This document shows, piece by piece, positions 9,728 to 19,481 of a stretch of DNA of 64,000 nucleotides. The notes below the pieces were generated by a model that saw only the letters and a list, made by a program, of their open reading frames with translations, made no database searches and was not told the DNA's origin. The stretch's first letter is position 1, and each line of letters opens with the position of its first letter. Source of the DNA: Gemmatimonadota bacterium. Its GTDB lineage: Bacteria; JAAXHH01. Location: assembly GCA_009837395.1 (NCBI GenBank), contig VXTP01000033.1, positions 60,428 to 124,427 on the forward strand, in the 5' to 3' direction. The translations under genes and the position numbers were made by a program.

Positions 9728-11389
9728 TCAGGCATCTTCGTCCAGACCGTAGTCCCTGATCTTGCGGTAGATGGACCGCTCGCTGATGCCGAGTTCCCGC
9801 GCGGCCCTGCCCCGGTGCCCTTCGTTTCGTTCGAGCGCGCGGCGTATGGCCTCCCGCTCCCAGTCTTCCATGGAACGCAATCGGTCCAGGCCGTCGTCGG
9901 CCGGGACCGCCTCGGCCGGCCGTTCGAAACCAGGCCCCGCGTCGTCGTGAGGCGGTTCGAAACCAGGCCCCGCGTCGTCGTGGTACGATTCAAAACCAGG
10001 CCCCGCGTCGTCGTGGGCCGGTTCGACGTACTGTGCCGTTTCCAAGGGAGGCTTTTCGAGGCCCCGCTCCGCTTCCGCGGGGGGCGGCAGCTGAAAACGT
10101 TCGGGAAGCTGTTCCGGACCCCGGCCGAGGGCGGAGGTGATCTTGGCCGGGAGTTCGTGGATGGCGGTCAGGATCTGCCACAGGATCTTGTAGAACATCT
10201 CGCGGTCCATGTCCTGCGGGTCGCGGTTCTGTGGGACCGGCAGGGCCCGGTTCGCCATGGGCGGCGTGTAGATCCTGTCCGGCAGGTCGCCCGCGTCGAT
10301 CCTGGCCTTGCCGGAAGTCACCACAAGCGATTCGACGAGGTGTCGCAGTTCCCGTATGTTACCCGGCCAAACGTAGTCGGAGAGGGCAGCCAGGGCTTCC
10401 TCCGTGAAGACGGGAGGGGGCGCGCCGGGCTTCCCGGGGGCGTGCCGCATGAAGTGGCCGATCAGCCGGGGGATGTCGTCGCGGCGTTCCCGCAGGGCGG
10501 GCAGATGGATGTGCACGGCGTTGAGCCGGTAGTACAGGTCCTGGCGGAACGTACCGTCGTGGATGTCCCCGGAGAGGTCCCGGTTGGTCGATGCGATGAG
10601 GCGGACGTCGGTCTTCACCGGCGACGAGCCGCCGACACGGATGAACTCCTGCTGCTCCAGGACGCGCAGCAGCTTTACCTGCGTCGAACGGGGCATGTCG
10701 CCGATTTCATCGAGGAGCAGCGTGCCGCCGTGCGCCTGCTCGAAGTATCCCTTCCGCTGAACCTTGGCGTCCGTGAATGCGCCTTTTTCGTGACCGAACA
10801 ACTCGCTTTCCAGCACCCCTTCGGCGATGGCGCCGCAGTTGATGGGTATGAAAGGGCCGTCGCGCCGGTCACTGTAGTGGTGGATCGCCCGGGCGAATCC
10901 CTCCTTGCCGGTGCCGCTTTCTCCGGTGAGCAGGACCTGGATCCCCGTGGGCGCCACTTGTAGCACCGAGTCCATAGCGGCGATGAAACGCTCGTTCCTG
11001 CCCAGGAGCTGGAACCGTTGGTGGAACTCCCGCCGGAGGTCCAGCATGCGCATTTTCGTGAGCAGTTCTTCGGCGTCGACAGGCTTTTCGATATAGTCGC
11101 TGACGTCCAGTTGGCGGAACTGCCGGGGCGGCTCGTGCTGCCGGGTGGTGAGCATGATATCGGTGTCGGGGTGCTTCGCCGAAAGGGTGCGTATCAGCTG
11201 CTCCGGATCGGCGTCGCTCAGGGCGAGATCGACGAGGACGATATCGGGCGGGTCCGTCCTCGCCGCGCGCAATGCCTCGGCCGCGGCGTCGGTCTCCAGC
11301 ACGTCGTAACCCCCATTGCGCAGGATGCTCGCCGCGTGACGCCGGCTGTCCGTTTCACCGTCGACGATCAGTATCGACCGACCTTCCAA
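9728..11389 (-). CDS. sigma-54-dependent (NtrC-type) transcriptional regulator: receiver + AAA+ + Fis HTH
   Basis: GESGTGKEGFARAIH Walker A, HEKGAFTDA loop, GGTLLLDEIGDMP Walker B, C-term RAARELGISERSIYRKIRDYGL. Confidence 0.92.
   Translation of the reverse strand: MEGRSILIVDGETDSRRHAASILRNGGYDVLETDAAAEALRAARTDPPDIVLVDLALSDADPEQLIRTLSAKHPDTDIMLTTRQHEPPRQFRQLDVSDYIEKPVDAEELLTKMRMLDLRREFHQRFQLLGRNERFIAAMDSVLQVAPTGIQVLLTGESGTGKEGFARAIHHYSDRRDGPFIPINCGAIAEGVLESELFGHEKGAFTDAKVQRKGYFEQAHGGTLLLDEIGDMPRSTQVKLLRVLEQQEFIRVGGSSPVKTDVRLIASTNRDLSGDIHDGTFRQDLYYRLNAVHIHLPALRERRDDIPRLIGHFMRHAPGKPGAPPPVFTEEALAALSDYVWPGNIRELRHLVESLVVTSGKARIDAGDLPDRIYTPPMANRALPVPQNRDPQDMDREMFYKILWQILTAIHELPAKITSALGRGPEQLPERFQLPPPAEAERGLEKPPLETAQYVEPAHDDAGPGFESYHDDAGPGFEPPHDDAGPGFERPAEAVPADDGLDRLRSMEDWEREAIRRALERNEGHRGRAARELGISERSIYRKIRDYGLDEDA
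9923..10021 (-). repeat. 33-bp x3 in-frame tandem repeat (11-aa unit, HDDAGPGFE core)
   Basis: Three units ttcgaaaccaggccccgcgtcgtcgtg(aggcgg/gtacga/ggccgg) at 9923, 9956, 9989. Confidence 0.95.
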
Positions 11390-11410
11390 ACCGGAACTCC
11401 TTTGCTGACG

Positions 11411-13096
11411 CTACTCCAGGTGATAGGCCTTTATTTTCCGAAAGAGGGTGCGCTGTCCAATCTGCAGGACCCGGGCGGTCCGCGCCTTGTTCCGTCCGCA
11501 GGCGTCCAGGGTCGCTGCGATCAGTCTCCGCTCGCCTTCCTTCATCGTCATGCCCACCCGGATGTCCACACCGTCTTCGTCCTCGCCGTTCGCCGCGGAT
11601 TGGCCGGGCCGCTCGGGCAGGAACTCCGCCGGTATATCTTCCACGTCCAGCCCGTCCCCGTCGGCGAGCAATACCATGGTTTCCAGGCAGCGTCGCAACG
11701 AGGCGCCGTCCGCCGACCAGTCGACAGCGGCCAGTACGGCCAGGGCCTGGTCGGTAATGGGTCGGACGGGCACGTGGCGCTGTTCGGCGATTTTGCCGGC
11801 CAGGTAGCGGATGAAGTCCGGCGACAGTTCGTCCGGCCGGTCCGGCCGGTCCGGTCCATTGTTCAGCGGGACTACCGTCGATTCCGGCCGGGTATGCCGT
11901 ATGAATTCCGGGACGTCCGCCACGGACAGGGTCTTTCCCGTACCCATGACGATCATGCCCTCGATGCAGTTCTCCAGCTGACGCACGTTCCCGGGCCAGT
12001 GATAGGTGGAAAGCAGTTCCAGGGCTGACGGATCGATGCGCTCGATCGGCTTATTCTCCCGTTCGCCGAACCGGCGGATGCAGTGGTCGATCAGCAGCGG
12101 TAGATCCTCTTTCCGTTCCCGCAGAGGCGGCAGGGAGAGGGTCACCACGCGCAACCGGTAATAGAGGTCTTCCCGGAAGCGTCCGCTTTCGATCTCGGCT
12201 TCGAGGTCACGGTTTGTCGCCGCGATGACCCGGGTGTCCGTCTGCAGCCAGTTTCCGCTGCCTACCCGCTGGAACTTGCGTTCCTGGAGGACGCGCAACA
12301 GTTTCACCTGGGTGGAAGGCGCGAGTTCGCCCACCTCGTCCAGGAAGAGCGTGCCGCCGTCGGCCAGTTCGAACCGGCCCTTGTAGGTCTTGACCGCGTT
12401 CGTGAAGGCGCCTTTCTCGTGGCCGAACAGTTCGCTCTCGATCACCCCTTCCGAAAGGGCGTTGCAGAAGACGGGCACGAAGGACCTGTTCTTCCGGGAA
12501 CTTCCGTGGTGGAGGGCGTGGGCCACCAGTTCCTTGCCTGTGCCGCTCTCGCCGAAGATTAGAACCGTGGACTGGGTATCGGCGATCTGGAGGATCTGCT
12601 CCCGGATGCGCTGCATGGACGCGGACCGCCCCACGATGTTCTCGAATCCGTACCGGGTGTCGAGTTGGTTCAGCAACTCCTGGTTTACATGCACGATGCG
12701 CTGGCGGTCCAGGATCTTCTCGATTTCCGCCGCGAGTTTTTCTACGTATACGGGTTTCTCGAGTACGTCGTACGCCCCCTCCTTCATGGCGGCCACGGCC
12801 AGGCCCATGGCCCCGGGATCCGTCATCAGGATGACGCCTACCTCGGAATTTCTGCCCAGGGCGACGCCCATCAGGCGCAGGCCGTCTATGCCGGGGGCAT
12901 TCAGTTCCGAGATAATGACGTTCGGGGACTCCGCCGCCAGGACGTTGAGCGCCTGGTCGCTGTTCTCCACGGCAATCACGCGGTAATCCAGCTGGGTCAG
13001 GCCGTAGTGTTTCTCGTCCCGGCTGCGGGAGGAACCTTCAACCAGCAGGATGACCGATTCTGTCGGACTGTTCATGGTATGCGGGTCGGGAGGCAA
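11411..13096 (-). CDS. sigma-54-dependent (NtrC-type) transcriptional regulator with degenerate receiver domain
   Basis: GESGTGKELVAHALHHGS, HEKGAFTNA, GGTLFLDEVGELAP, C-term DACGRNKARTARVLQIGQRTLFRKIKAY. Confidence 0.92.
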   Translation of the reverse strand: MPPDPHTMNSPTESVILLVEGSSRSRDEKHYGLTQLDYRVIAVENSDQALNVLAAESPNVIISELNAPGIDGLRLMGVALGRNSEVGVILMTDPGAMGLAVAAMKEGAYDVLEKPVYVEKLAAEIEKILDRQRIVHVNQELLNQLDTRYGFENIVGRSASMQRIREQILQIADTQSTVLIFGESGTGKELVAHALHHGSSRKNRSFVPVFCNALSEGVIESELFGHEKGAFTNAVKTYKGRFELADGGTLFLDEVGELAPSTQVKLLRVLQERKFQRVGSGNWLQTDTRVIAATNRDLEAEIESGRFREDLYYRLRVVTLSLPPLRERKEDLPLLIDHCIRRFGERENKPIERIDPSALELLSTYHWPGNVRQLENCIEGMIVMGTGKTLSVADVPEFIRHTRPESTVVPLNNGPDRPDRPDELSPDFIRYLAGKIAEQRHVPVRPITDQALAVLAAVDWSADGASLRRCLETMVLLADGDGLDVEDIPAEFLPERPGQSAANGEDEDGVDIRVGMTMKEGERRLIAATLDACGRNKARTARVLQIGQRTLFRKIKAYHLE

Positions 13097-13307
13097 GGGT
13101 CAGGTTGACGGGGCTTCAGGACGGGTGGCCGCCTTGCAAGCCGGGCGGTCGCTTCCGATTTCGGCGTCCACTCGAAATTACGCCAGGGCCCGGTCGCTGT
13201 CAAACGTTAAACCGGGCGTGCGACGGCCCGGAGTGACCCGCCGCCGCGCGCTGCAGCACCCGCCGGCGTGCCCGGATTGACCCGCCGCCGCGCGCCGCTC
13301 GGCGGCA

Positions 13308-14057
13308 TCAGGGAAGCGGCTGGGCCGATACCTGGTAGGCGGGCATGACCCACATTTCGGGTATGACCACGCGGGCGGGCTGGCACATTATGAAAACGAC
13401 GGTGTCCGCGATGTCTTCGGGGGTGAGCATCAGGGACAGGCGCTTCTCCGACACGGGCTGGGGCCGGTTTTTGAGGATAGGCGTTTTTACTTCACCGGGC
13501 AGGATGGCGCTGGCGCGGAGCCCGAATTCGGCGGCTTCCAGGTTGATCGAATGGGTCAGCGACACCATGCCGTGCTTGGACGCGCAGTAGGCGGCCCCGC
13601 CGAGGAGGGACACCTGGCGTCCGGCCATGGACGCGACATTGATGATGGTGCCTTCGCCTCGCGCCTTCATGGGTTCGTAGACCACGCGGAAACAGTTGAA
13701 CGCGCCCGTGAGATTGATGTCTACTACGCGATCCCAGTCCTCCACCGACATTTCGGTCGCCGTACGCAGGGGCGTATTGACACCCGCGTTGTTCACCAGG
13801 ATCGACACCGGGCTTAGCTGATCGACCGCCCGGGTAATCGCCGTGTCGATCTGATCCCGGTCGGTCACGTCCATGGGGGCGATGACCGCACGCCGCCCCG
13901 CGGCTTCCACCTCTCCGGCGACGGTCGCAAGGGGCTCGCTCCGCCGGCTGGATAGGATCACGTCCGCGCCTTCCCGGGCCAGGGCCAGCGCGATGCCGCG
14001 TCCGATGCCGGAACCCGCGCCGGTGATCCAGGCCACCTGTCCCTCGAGTCTGTTCAT
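13308..14057 (-). CDS. SDR family NAD(P)-dependent oxidoreductase
   Basis: ITGAGSGIGRGIALALAREGADVI, NNAGVNTPL, YCASKHGMVSLTHS; start at MNRLEGQVAWITG. Confidence 0.9.
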   Translation of the reverse strand: MNRLEGQVAWITGAGSGIGRGIALALAREGADVILSSRRSEPLATVAGEVEAAGRRAVIAPMDVTDRDQIDTAITRAVDQLSPVSILVNNAGVNTPLRTATEMSVEDWDRVVDINLTGAFNCFRVVYEPMKARGEGTIINVASMAGRQVSLLGGAAYCASKHGMVSLTHSINLEAAEFGLRASAILPGEVKTPILKNRPQPVSEKRLSLMLTPEDIADTVVFIMCQPARVVIPEMWVMPAYQVSAQPLP

Positions 14058-14089
14058 GATACGCTCCGTTCTATGCGTTTTGCCGTCGG

Positions 14090-15064
14090 TCAGGCTTCCG
14101 TGAGTTCGTCGTGTACCGACCGCATATCGATACCCAGGCCGCGCAGCAGGTCTTTCCTGACCTTGCACACCATGGTATAGGCGGGATCGAACACGTTCCC
14201 CATGTCGTACTCGACACACTGGCCGAGCAGCGTGTGCGCCGCCCTGGGGTCGAGACCGTAGTCGGCCTGCAGCCAGCGCAGCATTTCTGTGGTCGCGTGC
14301 TGGACACACTGGTCGAGGGGCCGGGCGTTGCCCGCCGTGAAAAGGTATTCCGCGTTCTCGCCGCGGGGCCAGGCGCTGGGCTTACCCTTTAGCAACCTGA
14401 AGGTGAACTGCACGTCGAAGGAGATCTCGACGCCCGTGCCGACGATCTCCCCGTCGCCCTGCACCGCGTGGCCGTCGCCGATGTGGAACAGCGCGCCGGG
14501 CGCGAACACGGGGAAGTACGCGGTGACGCCTTCCACGAAACCCCGGTAGTCCATGTTGCCCCCGTGGCTGGCGGACGTGGCCGTCGAGATCGCCTGGCCC
14601 TTTTCCGGCGCTACGCCGAAACATCCCGTCATGGGCGCCAGAGGCAGGGACATCCGTCCGAGCCGGGTGTCGTCCGGGTCGACCAGCGTGACCGTCCCCC
14701 GCTCCGGATCCACCTCCCAGCGGCAGAGGTCGTCCCGGCTTTCGATCTCCCCCGCGGTCTCCCGCACGTAATCGGGATCGAGCACGTTGGGCGCCACGAG
14801 CGGACGGGTCCATCCGAAAGGGCGATTGGGCGTAAGCCGGTCCAGGTGCACGGCGAGCGTGTCGCCCGGTTCGGCGCCTTCGACGTGAAAGGGTCCCGTC
14901 TGTGGATTGCCCGGAGACGTCACAGGCGTGTCGGAACGGTCCTTTCCCCGGGCGTCGACCGTCGACGTGACGACCGTATCCCCGTCCTTCACGCGCAGGG
15001 CGGGTTCATGGGAACCCATGGTGGTGTGATAGCGGATGGGTTCGAAGTGGTGGACCATGATCAC
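14090..15064 (-). CDS. acetamidase/formamidase family protein
   Basis: VDARGKDRSDTPVTSPGNPQTGPFHVEGAEPGDTLAVHL, GCFGVAPEKG, GNMDYRGFVEG, GDGHAVQGDGEIVGTGVE. Confidence 0.85.
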   Translation of the reverse strand: MIMVHHFEPIRYHTTMGSHEPALRVKDGDTVVTSTVDARGKDRSDTPVTSPGNPQTGPFHVEGAEPGDTLAVHLDRLTPNRPFGWTRPLVAPNVLDPDYVRETAGEIESRDDLCRWEVDPERGTVTLVDPDDTRLGRMSLPLAPMTGCFGVAPEKGQAISTATSASHGGNMDYRGFVEGVTAYFPVFAPGALFHIGDGHAVQGDGEIVGTGVEISFDVQFTFRLLKGKPSAWPRGENAEYLFTAGNARPLDQCVQHATTEMLRWLQADYGLDPRAAHTLLGQCVEYDMGNVFDPAYTMVCKVRKDLLRGLGIDMRSVHDELTEA

Positions 15065-15194
15065 TCCCGGATTTCTGTGCTGCGCGAAACGGTGTCTGAT
15101 GCCTGGATCCGCCGGTTAGAATAACCATGGGCGGCGCACACGGTCAAGGTGAATCCGGTTGTTTTCACGCCGGAGTTCCGCGACGGGATATCCC

Positions 15195-15224
15195 TTGACA
15201 GGACCGCGGTCCGGATCCATAAAT
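15195..15224 (+). promoter_or_regulatory. possible sigma70-type promoter
   Basis: TTGACA (15195-15200), 18-nt spacer, CATAAA (15219-15224). Confidence 0.35.
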
Positions 15225-15285
15225 AACACAGCGTTCACGTCCACGGTGTTCACCTCCGTCTTGCACTGATTCCGGATCACCGAGC

Positions 15286-15576
15286 ATGCCTATCCGCCCC
15301 TATGACGAGACCCTGGTCGGCCTGACGCCGGCGGGCGACAAGGTCCATCACATCCTGCCCGAATTCCAGCGGACCCAGACGGGCTGCCCCCACGGCGTCG
15401 AGTTCTGGGTGGCGATACGCACCGTATCCCGGGATGACGCGCCGGTGATCCTGCAGTGGTGCATGTCGTGCCAGCAGGTGGAGGTCCTCGGTCAGGAGGA
15501 ATATGCCTGGCGGGCGCGCCTGGACGAAATGCGGAATGCCGGGGTGCGGGACCGGTCCGGACCGGAACGGGCGTAG
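15286..15576 (+). CDS. small uncharacterised protein with CPH and CxxC elements
   Basis: ORF with putative promoter upstream; GCPHGVEFWVAIRT...LQWCMSC suggests metal binding; family not recognised. Confidence 0.55.
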   Translation: MPIRPYDETLVGLTPAGDKVHHILPEFQRTQTGCPHGVEFWVAIRTVSRDDAPVILQWCMSCQQVEVLGQEEYAWRARLDEMRNAGVRDRSGPERA

Positions 15577-15680
15577 AGACGGACGTAACGAGCGAGACCG
15601 GGCGCCGGCGGTAGTGACGGGACGCGGCGCGCGAGACGGATCACGAATCGACTGTTCGACCATTCATAAGGAGCACGGGC

Positions 15681-16634
15681 ATGGCCAAGAAGACGAAAAT
15701 GTGGGGCGAGGATCATTCAAAGTACATCTGGCTGGACGGGGAGCAGATCCCCTGGGACCAGGGTACGGTGCATGTCACGCAGGGACATATATTCGCCCAC
15801 GCCATTTTCGAGGGGATCCGGGCCTACTGGAACGACGACCAGCAAAAACTCTTCGTCTTCCGTTTCAAGGAACACCTGGATCGCCTGTACCGGTCGATCA
15901 AACTGATGCGGATGGAAACGCCCTATTCGCTGGAAGACGTCTGGAACGGCTCCCTCGAGCTGTGCCGGGTCCACGGGTACCGGGAGGACGTCTATATCTT
16001 CCCGACCGTGTATTTCTCGCCGGATGTGTATCTCAACAAGATGGCGGGTCCGGCCCACGTCTACGTCCACACCTTTGCCTACGGCTCCAACCTGCGCCGT
16101 AAGGACGGCGCCCGGTGTTCGGTCAGCTCCTGGACGCGTATTTCGGACAACACGCTCCCGGCCCGCATCAAGTGCTGGGCAAACTACCGCAACAGCGCCA
16201 TCGCGTGGACCGACGCCACGCTCAAGGGCTTCGACGAAACGATCATGCTGAACAACCGCGGCAAGGTCTGCGAAGCGCCCGGCGCCTGCCTGATGATGAT
16301 CCAGGACGGCGTGCTGATCACCCCGCCGGTCACGGCAGACATCCTGGTGAGCGTCACCCGGGATACCATATTGAGGATCGGGCGGGACGTCATCGGGATG
16401 CCGGTCGTGGAAAGGGAGATCGACCGCACGGAACTGTATACGGCCGACGAGGTTTTCCTGTGCGGTACGGGCGCGGAAGTCACGCCGGTCGCCTCGATCG
16501 ACAACTACGACATCGGGGACGGGTCCATCGGCGCCGTGACGCAGCAGTTCCGCGAAGCCTACAACGGTCTCATCCGGGGGGTCGACGAACGCTTCCCCGA
16601 GTGGCGGACCGACGTGCCGCTGCAATCTGCGTAG
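15681..16634 (+). CDS. ilvE: branched-chain amino acid aminotransferase
   Basis: GTVHVTQGHIFAHAIFEGIRAYW, FRFKEHLDRLYRSIKLMRM, CWANYRNSAIAWTDATLKGFDETIMLN, FLCGTGAEVTPV. Confidence 0.93.
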   Translation: MAKKTKMWGEDHSKYIWLDGEQIPWDQGTVHVTQGHIFAHAIFEGIRAYWNDDQQKLFVFRFKEHLDRLYRSIKLMRMETPYSLEDVWNGSLELCRVHGYREDVYIFPTVYFSPDVYLNKMAGPAHVYVHTFAYGSNLRRKDGARCSVSSWTRISDNTLPARIKCWANYRNSAIAWTDATLKGFDETIMLNNRGKVCEAPGACLMMIQDGVLITPPVTADILVSVTRDTILRIGRDVIGMPVVEREIDRTELYTADEVFLCGTGAEVTPVASIDNYDIGDGSIGAVTQQFREAYNGLIRGVDERFPEWRTDVPLQSA

Positions 16635-16643
16635 TGCGGCGAC

Positions 16644-19403
16644 TCAGGGGGCCCGATTCTCGGCCGCCAGGCCGATCAGGTTGGCGAAGAGCCGCACGGC
16701 ACCGGGCACGCCCGCGGGAAGCTGGCGGAACCACGCGTAGCCCGTGTAGATATAGCGCCCCTTGCCGTAACGGGCTTCGAGAAGCCCGCCGCCCCTGGGC
16801 GGCTCACCCGGGTCCTGCGAGGCCATGAGCGGCGTGTAGCGGGAGTCCCACTCGCCCTGGAAGTACAGGCCGCGTTCCTGCACCCACCCTTCGAAGTCCG
16901 CGTCGGTGATCCGGTTGGGCCGGTTGAAGACGGGATGGTCCGGTACCAGGATGTCCACCGGCGCGTCCTCCCGGGTCACCCGGTCATGGGGGCGGTTGAT
17001 CTGGAAGGGGTAGGGCCCGTACTGGTCGAGGTTGAAGGCGTACTTGTTGTACTGCACGATGTAGACGCCCCCGGCCTCCACGTAGTCCAGCAGCCGCTGG
17101 TTCACGGCGATGAGATCGTCGCGGACTTCGTAGGCACGGATGCCCGCGATGATCAGGTCGAAGGCGTCCAGGTCGGCCGTGGCGAGGTCCTCCCCCGTCA
17201 GCAGCCGCACCTGCAGGCCCATCTGCTCCAGCACGAGCGGGACCTGGTCGCCCGATCCCATGATGTAACCCACCCTCAGGTCGTCCGGCAGATCGACCGG
17301 GGCCACCTGCACGACGGATGCCGAACCGCGGTACAGGTGCCTCGGTTCGATGTGGGGATAAGCGATCACCTCGTATCCCTCGCGGTATTCGTTCCCGCCG
17401 GCCGTCGCCACCGCCCGTACATCGTAGGCCCCGTCCCGGGCGTCCCGTGCCGGGACGACCGTGTAGTTGAACGTGGCGGCCTGTCCTCTTCCCGAGAACG
17501 ACAGGGGAATTTCCCCGGGCGAGACTTCCCACCCGTCCGGCGCCTCGAGGGACATTCCGCCTTCGATCCCGCCGTCCACGTTGCTGACCACGGACACGCT
17601 GAACCGCAAGGGGCTTTCCCGTCCCGACGGTGCGACTACCACCTGCGGGTCCATGGTGACCGACAGCGCGGGAACGACCTGGAGTTCGCGGCGGATTTCA
17701 CCGAAGGCCCGGTCGGCGAAGCGGTACTGCGCGGGCCGGCGGATATCGATCTCGACGCCGTCCACGAGAAACCGGGCCCGGCCGATCACGGGCTGCGGGC
17801 GCCAGGGTAGCCCGATCAGTGCCGTGTCGTCCACCACGACCCTCGGATCGTTCAGGGAGCGGCGGTGCCAGTAGGGCCGGGTGAGTCCGGCGTCGGGCGG
17901 TACTTCGACCCGCCAGTTCTCCGCGAAGCTTTCATTGTAGCCGATGTCCGAGGTCTGCCGGGGCGAACCGGGCGAATCGGACGGACCCGGCGGACCGGGC
18001 GAACCAGGTGGTCCAGGCGGTCCAGCCGCTCCGAACCGGGCTGCCGGTCTGGCCGGCCTGGCCGGGACCGGATCGGGGACTGCGTTCCAGCCCTCCGGAA
18101 CGTCCAGCGCCAGGTTGGTGACGCGGACGGGCCGCGCGCTGCGGTTCAGCAACACAAGGTGCACGCCGAGCAGGTTGCCCGGGACGACCCGGTCGTCGCT
18201 GGTCAGCACCTCGAAGGCCATACCGAGGGCCAGGACCGCCGCATTGGCGAAGTCTTCCTCCTTCTGATCAAGTATAAAGAGCATATCCGCGAGGACGCCG
18301 GCCGGCAGGCCGCCCTGTTCAAGGTCTTCCCGGAGCGCCCGGATCATACGCAGGCCCTCCAACACGGGGTCCAGCACAGCGGGAGGGTCGAGCGGGCGGT
18401 AGGCGTCCACGGCCTCACGGGCCAATGCGTCCAGCCGCTCGAGCCGGTCGGCGAATCCGGGGATCTTCCCGGCGTCCGGTCCGGCCATGGCATGGAACCG
18501 CATGAAAGTCGTGTCCAGGCCGTCGAACAGGTGGGCGTCTCCGTCCGCGTCCACCATGCCCGCGCGCGCGACCAGCTTGATCTTCGTGGTCGCCGGACCC
18601 TTCGGCTGCAGGGTTCCCATGTCCTGGGAGCGGTGCATGCTGCGGCCCGCCAGGCCGAGTTCACGGTACGACCGGTCCAGCACGGGACTGTAGGTGCCTA
18701 CGTCGACCACCAGGGAGTCGATGCTGTCGAAAGAAGCCCGCGTGTTGTTGATGTACAGCTTGCGGGCCTGCCAGGGACGCAGGCCGTCCCGCAGGTGTTC
18801 GGGAAAGCGTTCCGGATCGGCCGCGACGAAAAAGGCTTCGCGGGTGATCCTCCCAGCCGCCTGGTGATGCCCGTGGCCGTCGCGGGGAGAATCGGCGAAT
18901 ACGGATACGATCACGTCGGGACGGAAGCGGCGGATGACGCGCACCACGTCCGAAAGCAGCATTTCATCATGATTCCAGTATTCCAGGGTTTCCTCGGCCG
19001 ACTTGGAAAATCCGAAGTCGTAGGTCCGCGTAAAGAATTGCTCCGCGCCGTCGAATCGGCGAGCCGTCAGCAGCTCTTCCGTCCGTATCACGCCGATGGC
19101 GTCGTAGAGCTCGGGGCCGATGAGGTTCTGTCCGCCTTCGCCGCGGTTGAGCGAAAGGTAGGCGGTCCGCGCGTGCAATCCCCGGCTCACATAGGCGACC
19201 AGGGCGCTGTTCTCGTCGTCGGGATGAGCGCCGGTGTGCAGCATGCTGGCCACGACGGGCAGGCGCAGCACGGCCTGGGCCAGGGTGGACGTCCCCTTGC
19301 CGTCGGGCACCGGACGGATGTCGCCGGCCGTGGCGGCTGTGCTGGCCGCGACAGCCGGCGCGGAGAAAGCGAGCAGGAGACAGAGGAGAAATCGAGTGTA
19401 CAT
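16644..19403 (-). CDS. secreted PIG-L (LmbE-like) family deacetylase, multidomain
   Basis: Signal peptide; TGAHPDDENSALVAYVSRG, LNRGEGGQNLIGPELYDAIGVIRTEEL, DGHGHHQAAG; C-terminal ThuA/glutaminase-like region inferred. Confidence 0.85.
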   Translation of the reverse strand: MYTRFLLCLLLAFSAPAVAASTAATAGDIRPVPDGKGTSTLAQAVLRLPVVASMLHTGAHPDDENSALVAYVSRGLHARTAYLSLNRGEGGQNLIGPELYDAIGVIRTEELLTARRFDGAEQFFTRTYDFGFSKSAEETLEYWNHDEMLLSDVVRVIRRFRPDVIVSVFADSPRDGHGHHQAAGRITREAFFVAADPERFPEHLRDGLRPWQARKLYINNTRASFDSIDSLVVDVGTYSPVLDRSYRELGLAGRSMHRSQDMGTLQPKGPATTKIKLVARAGMVDADGDAHLFDGLDTTFMRFHAMAGPDAGKIPGFADRLERLDALAREAVDAYRPLDPPAVLDPVLEGLRMIRALREDLEQGGLPAGVLADMLFILDQKEEDFANAAVLALGMAFEVLTSDDRVVPGNLLGVHLVLLNRSARPVRVTNLALDVPEGWNAVPDPVPARPARPAARFGAAGPPGPPGSPGPPGPSDSPGSPRQTSDIGYNESFAENWRVEVPPDAGLTRPYWHRRSLNDPRVVVDDTALIGLPWRPQPVIGRARFLVDGVEIDIRRPAQYRFADRAFGEIRRELQVVPALSVTMDPQVVVAPSGRESPLRFSVSVVSNVDGGIEGGMSLEAPDGWEVSPGEIPLSFSGRGQAATFNYTVVPARDARDGAYDVRAVATAGGNEYREGYEVIAYPHIEPRHLYRGSASVVQVAPVDLPDDLRVGYIMGSGDQVPLVLEQMGLQVRLLTGEDLATADLDAFDLIIAGIRAYEVRDDLIAVNQRLLDYVEAGGVYIVQYNKYAFNLDQYGPYPFQINRPHDRVTREDAPVDILVPDHPVFNRPNRITDADFEGWVQERGLYFQGEWDSRYTPLMASQDPGEPPRGGGLLEARYGKGRYIYTGYAWFRQLPAGVPGAVRLFANLIGLAAENRAP

Positions 19404-19421
19404 GATGGGGCTCCGGTACGA

Positions 19422-19481
19422 TCAGGCGCCCGGCAGCGACCGGCGTTTCGGTCAGGCGCCCGGCAGCGACCGGCGGTATAG
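19422..19481. repeat. 30-bp x2 tandem duplication spanning the 3' end/stop codon of the minus-strand cytochrome gene
   Basis: tcaggcgcccggcagcgaccggcg... at 19422 and 19452. Confidence 0.9.

Noticed and set aside
13200-13307. Imperfect GC-rich repeat (cgga(g/t)tgacccgccgccgcgcg x2) between a regulator and the SDR gene
   Set aside because: Resembles the other duplications but does not contain the adjacent gene's stop codon and is too degenerate to count in that set.
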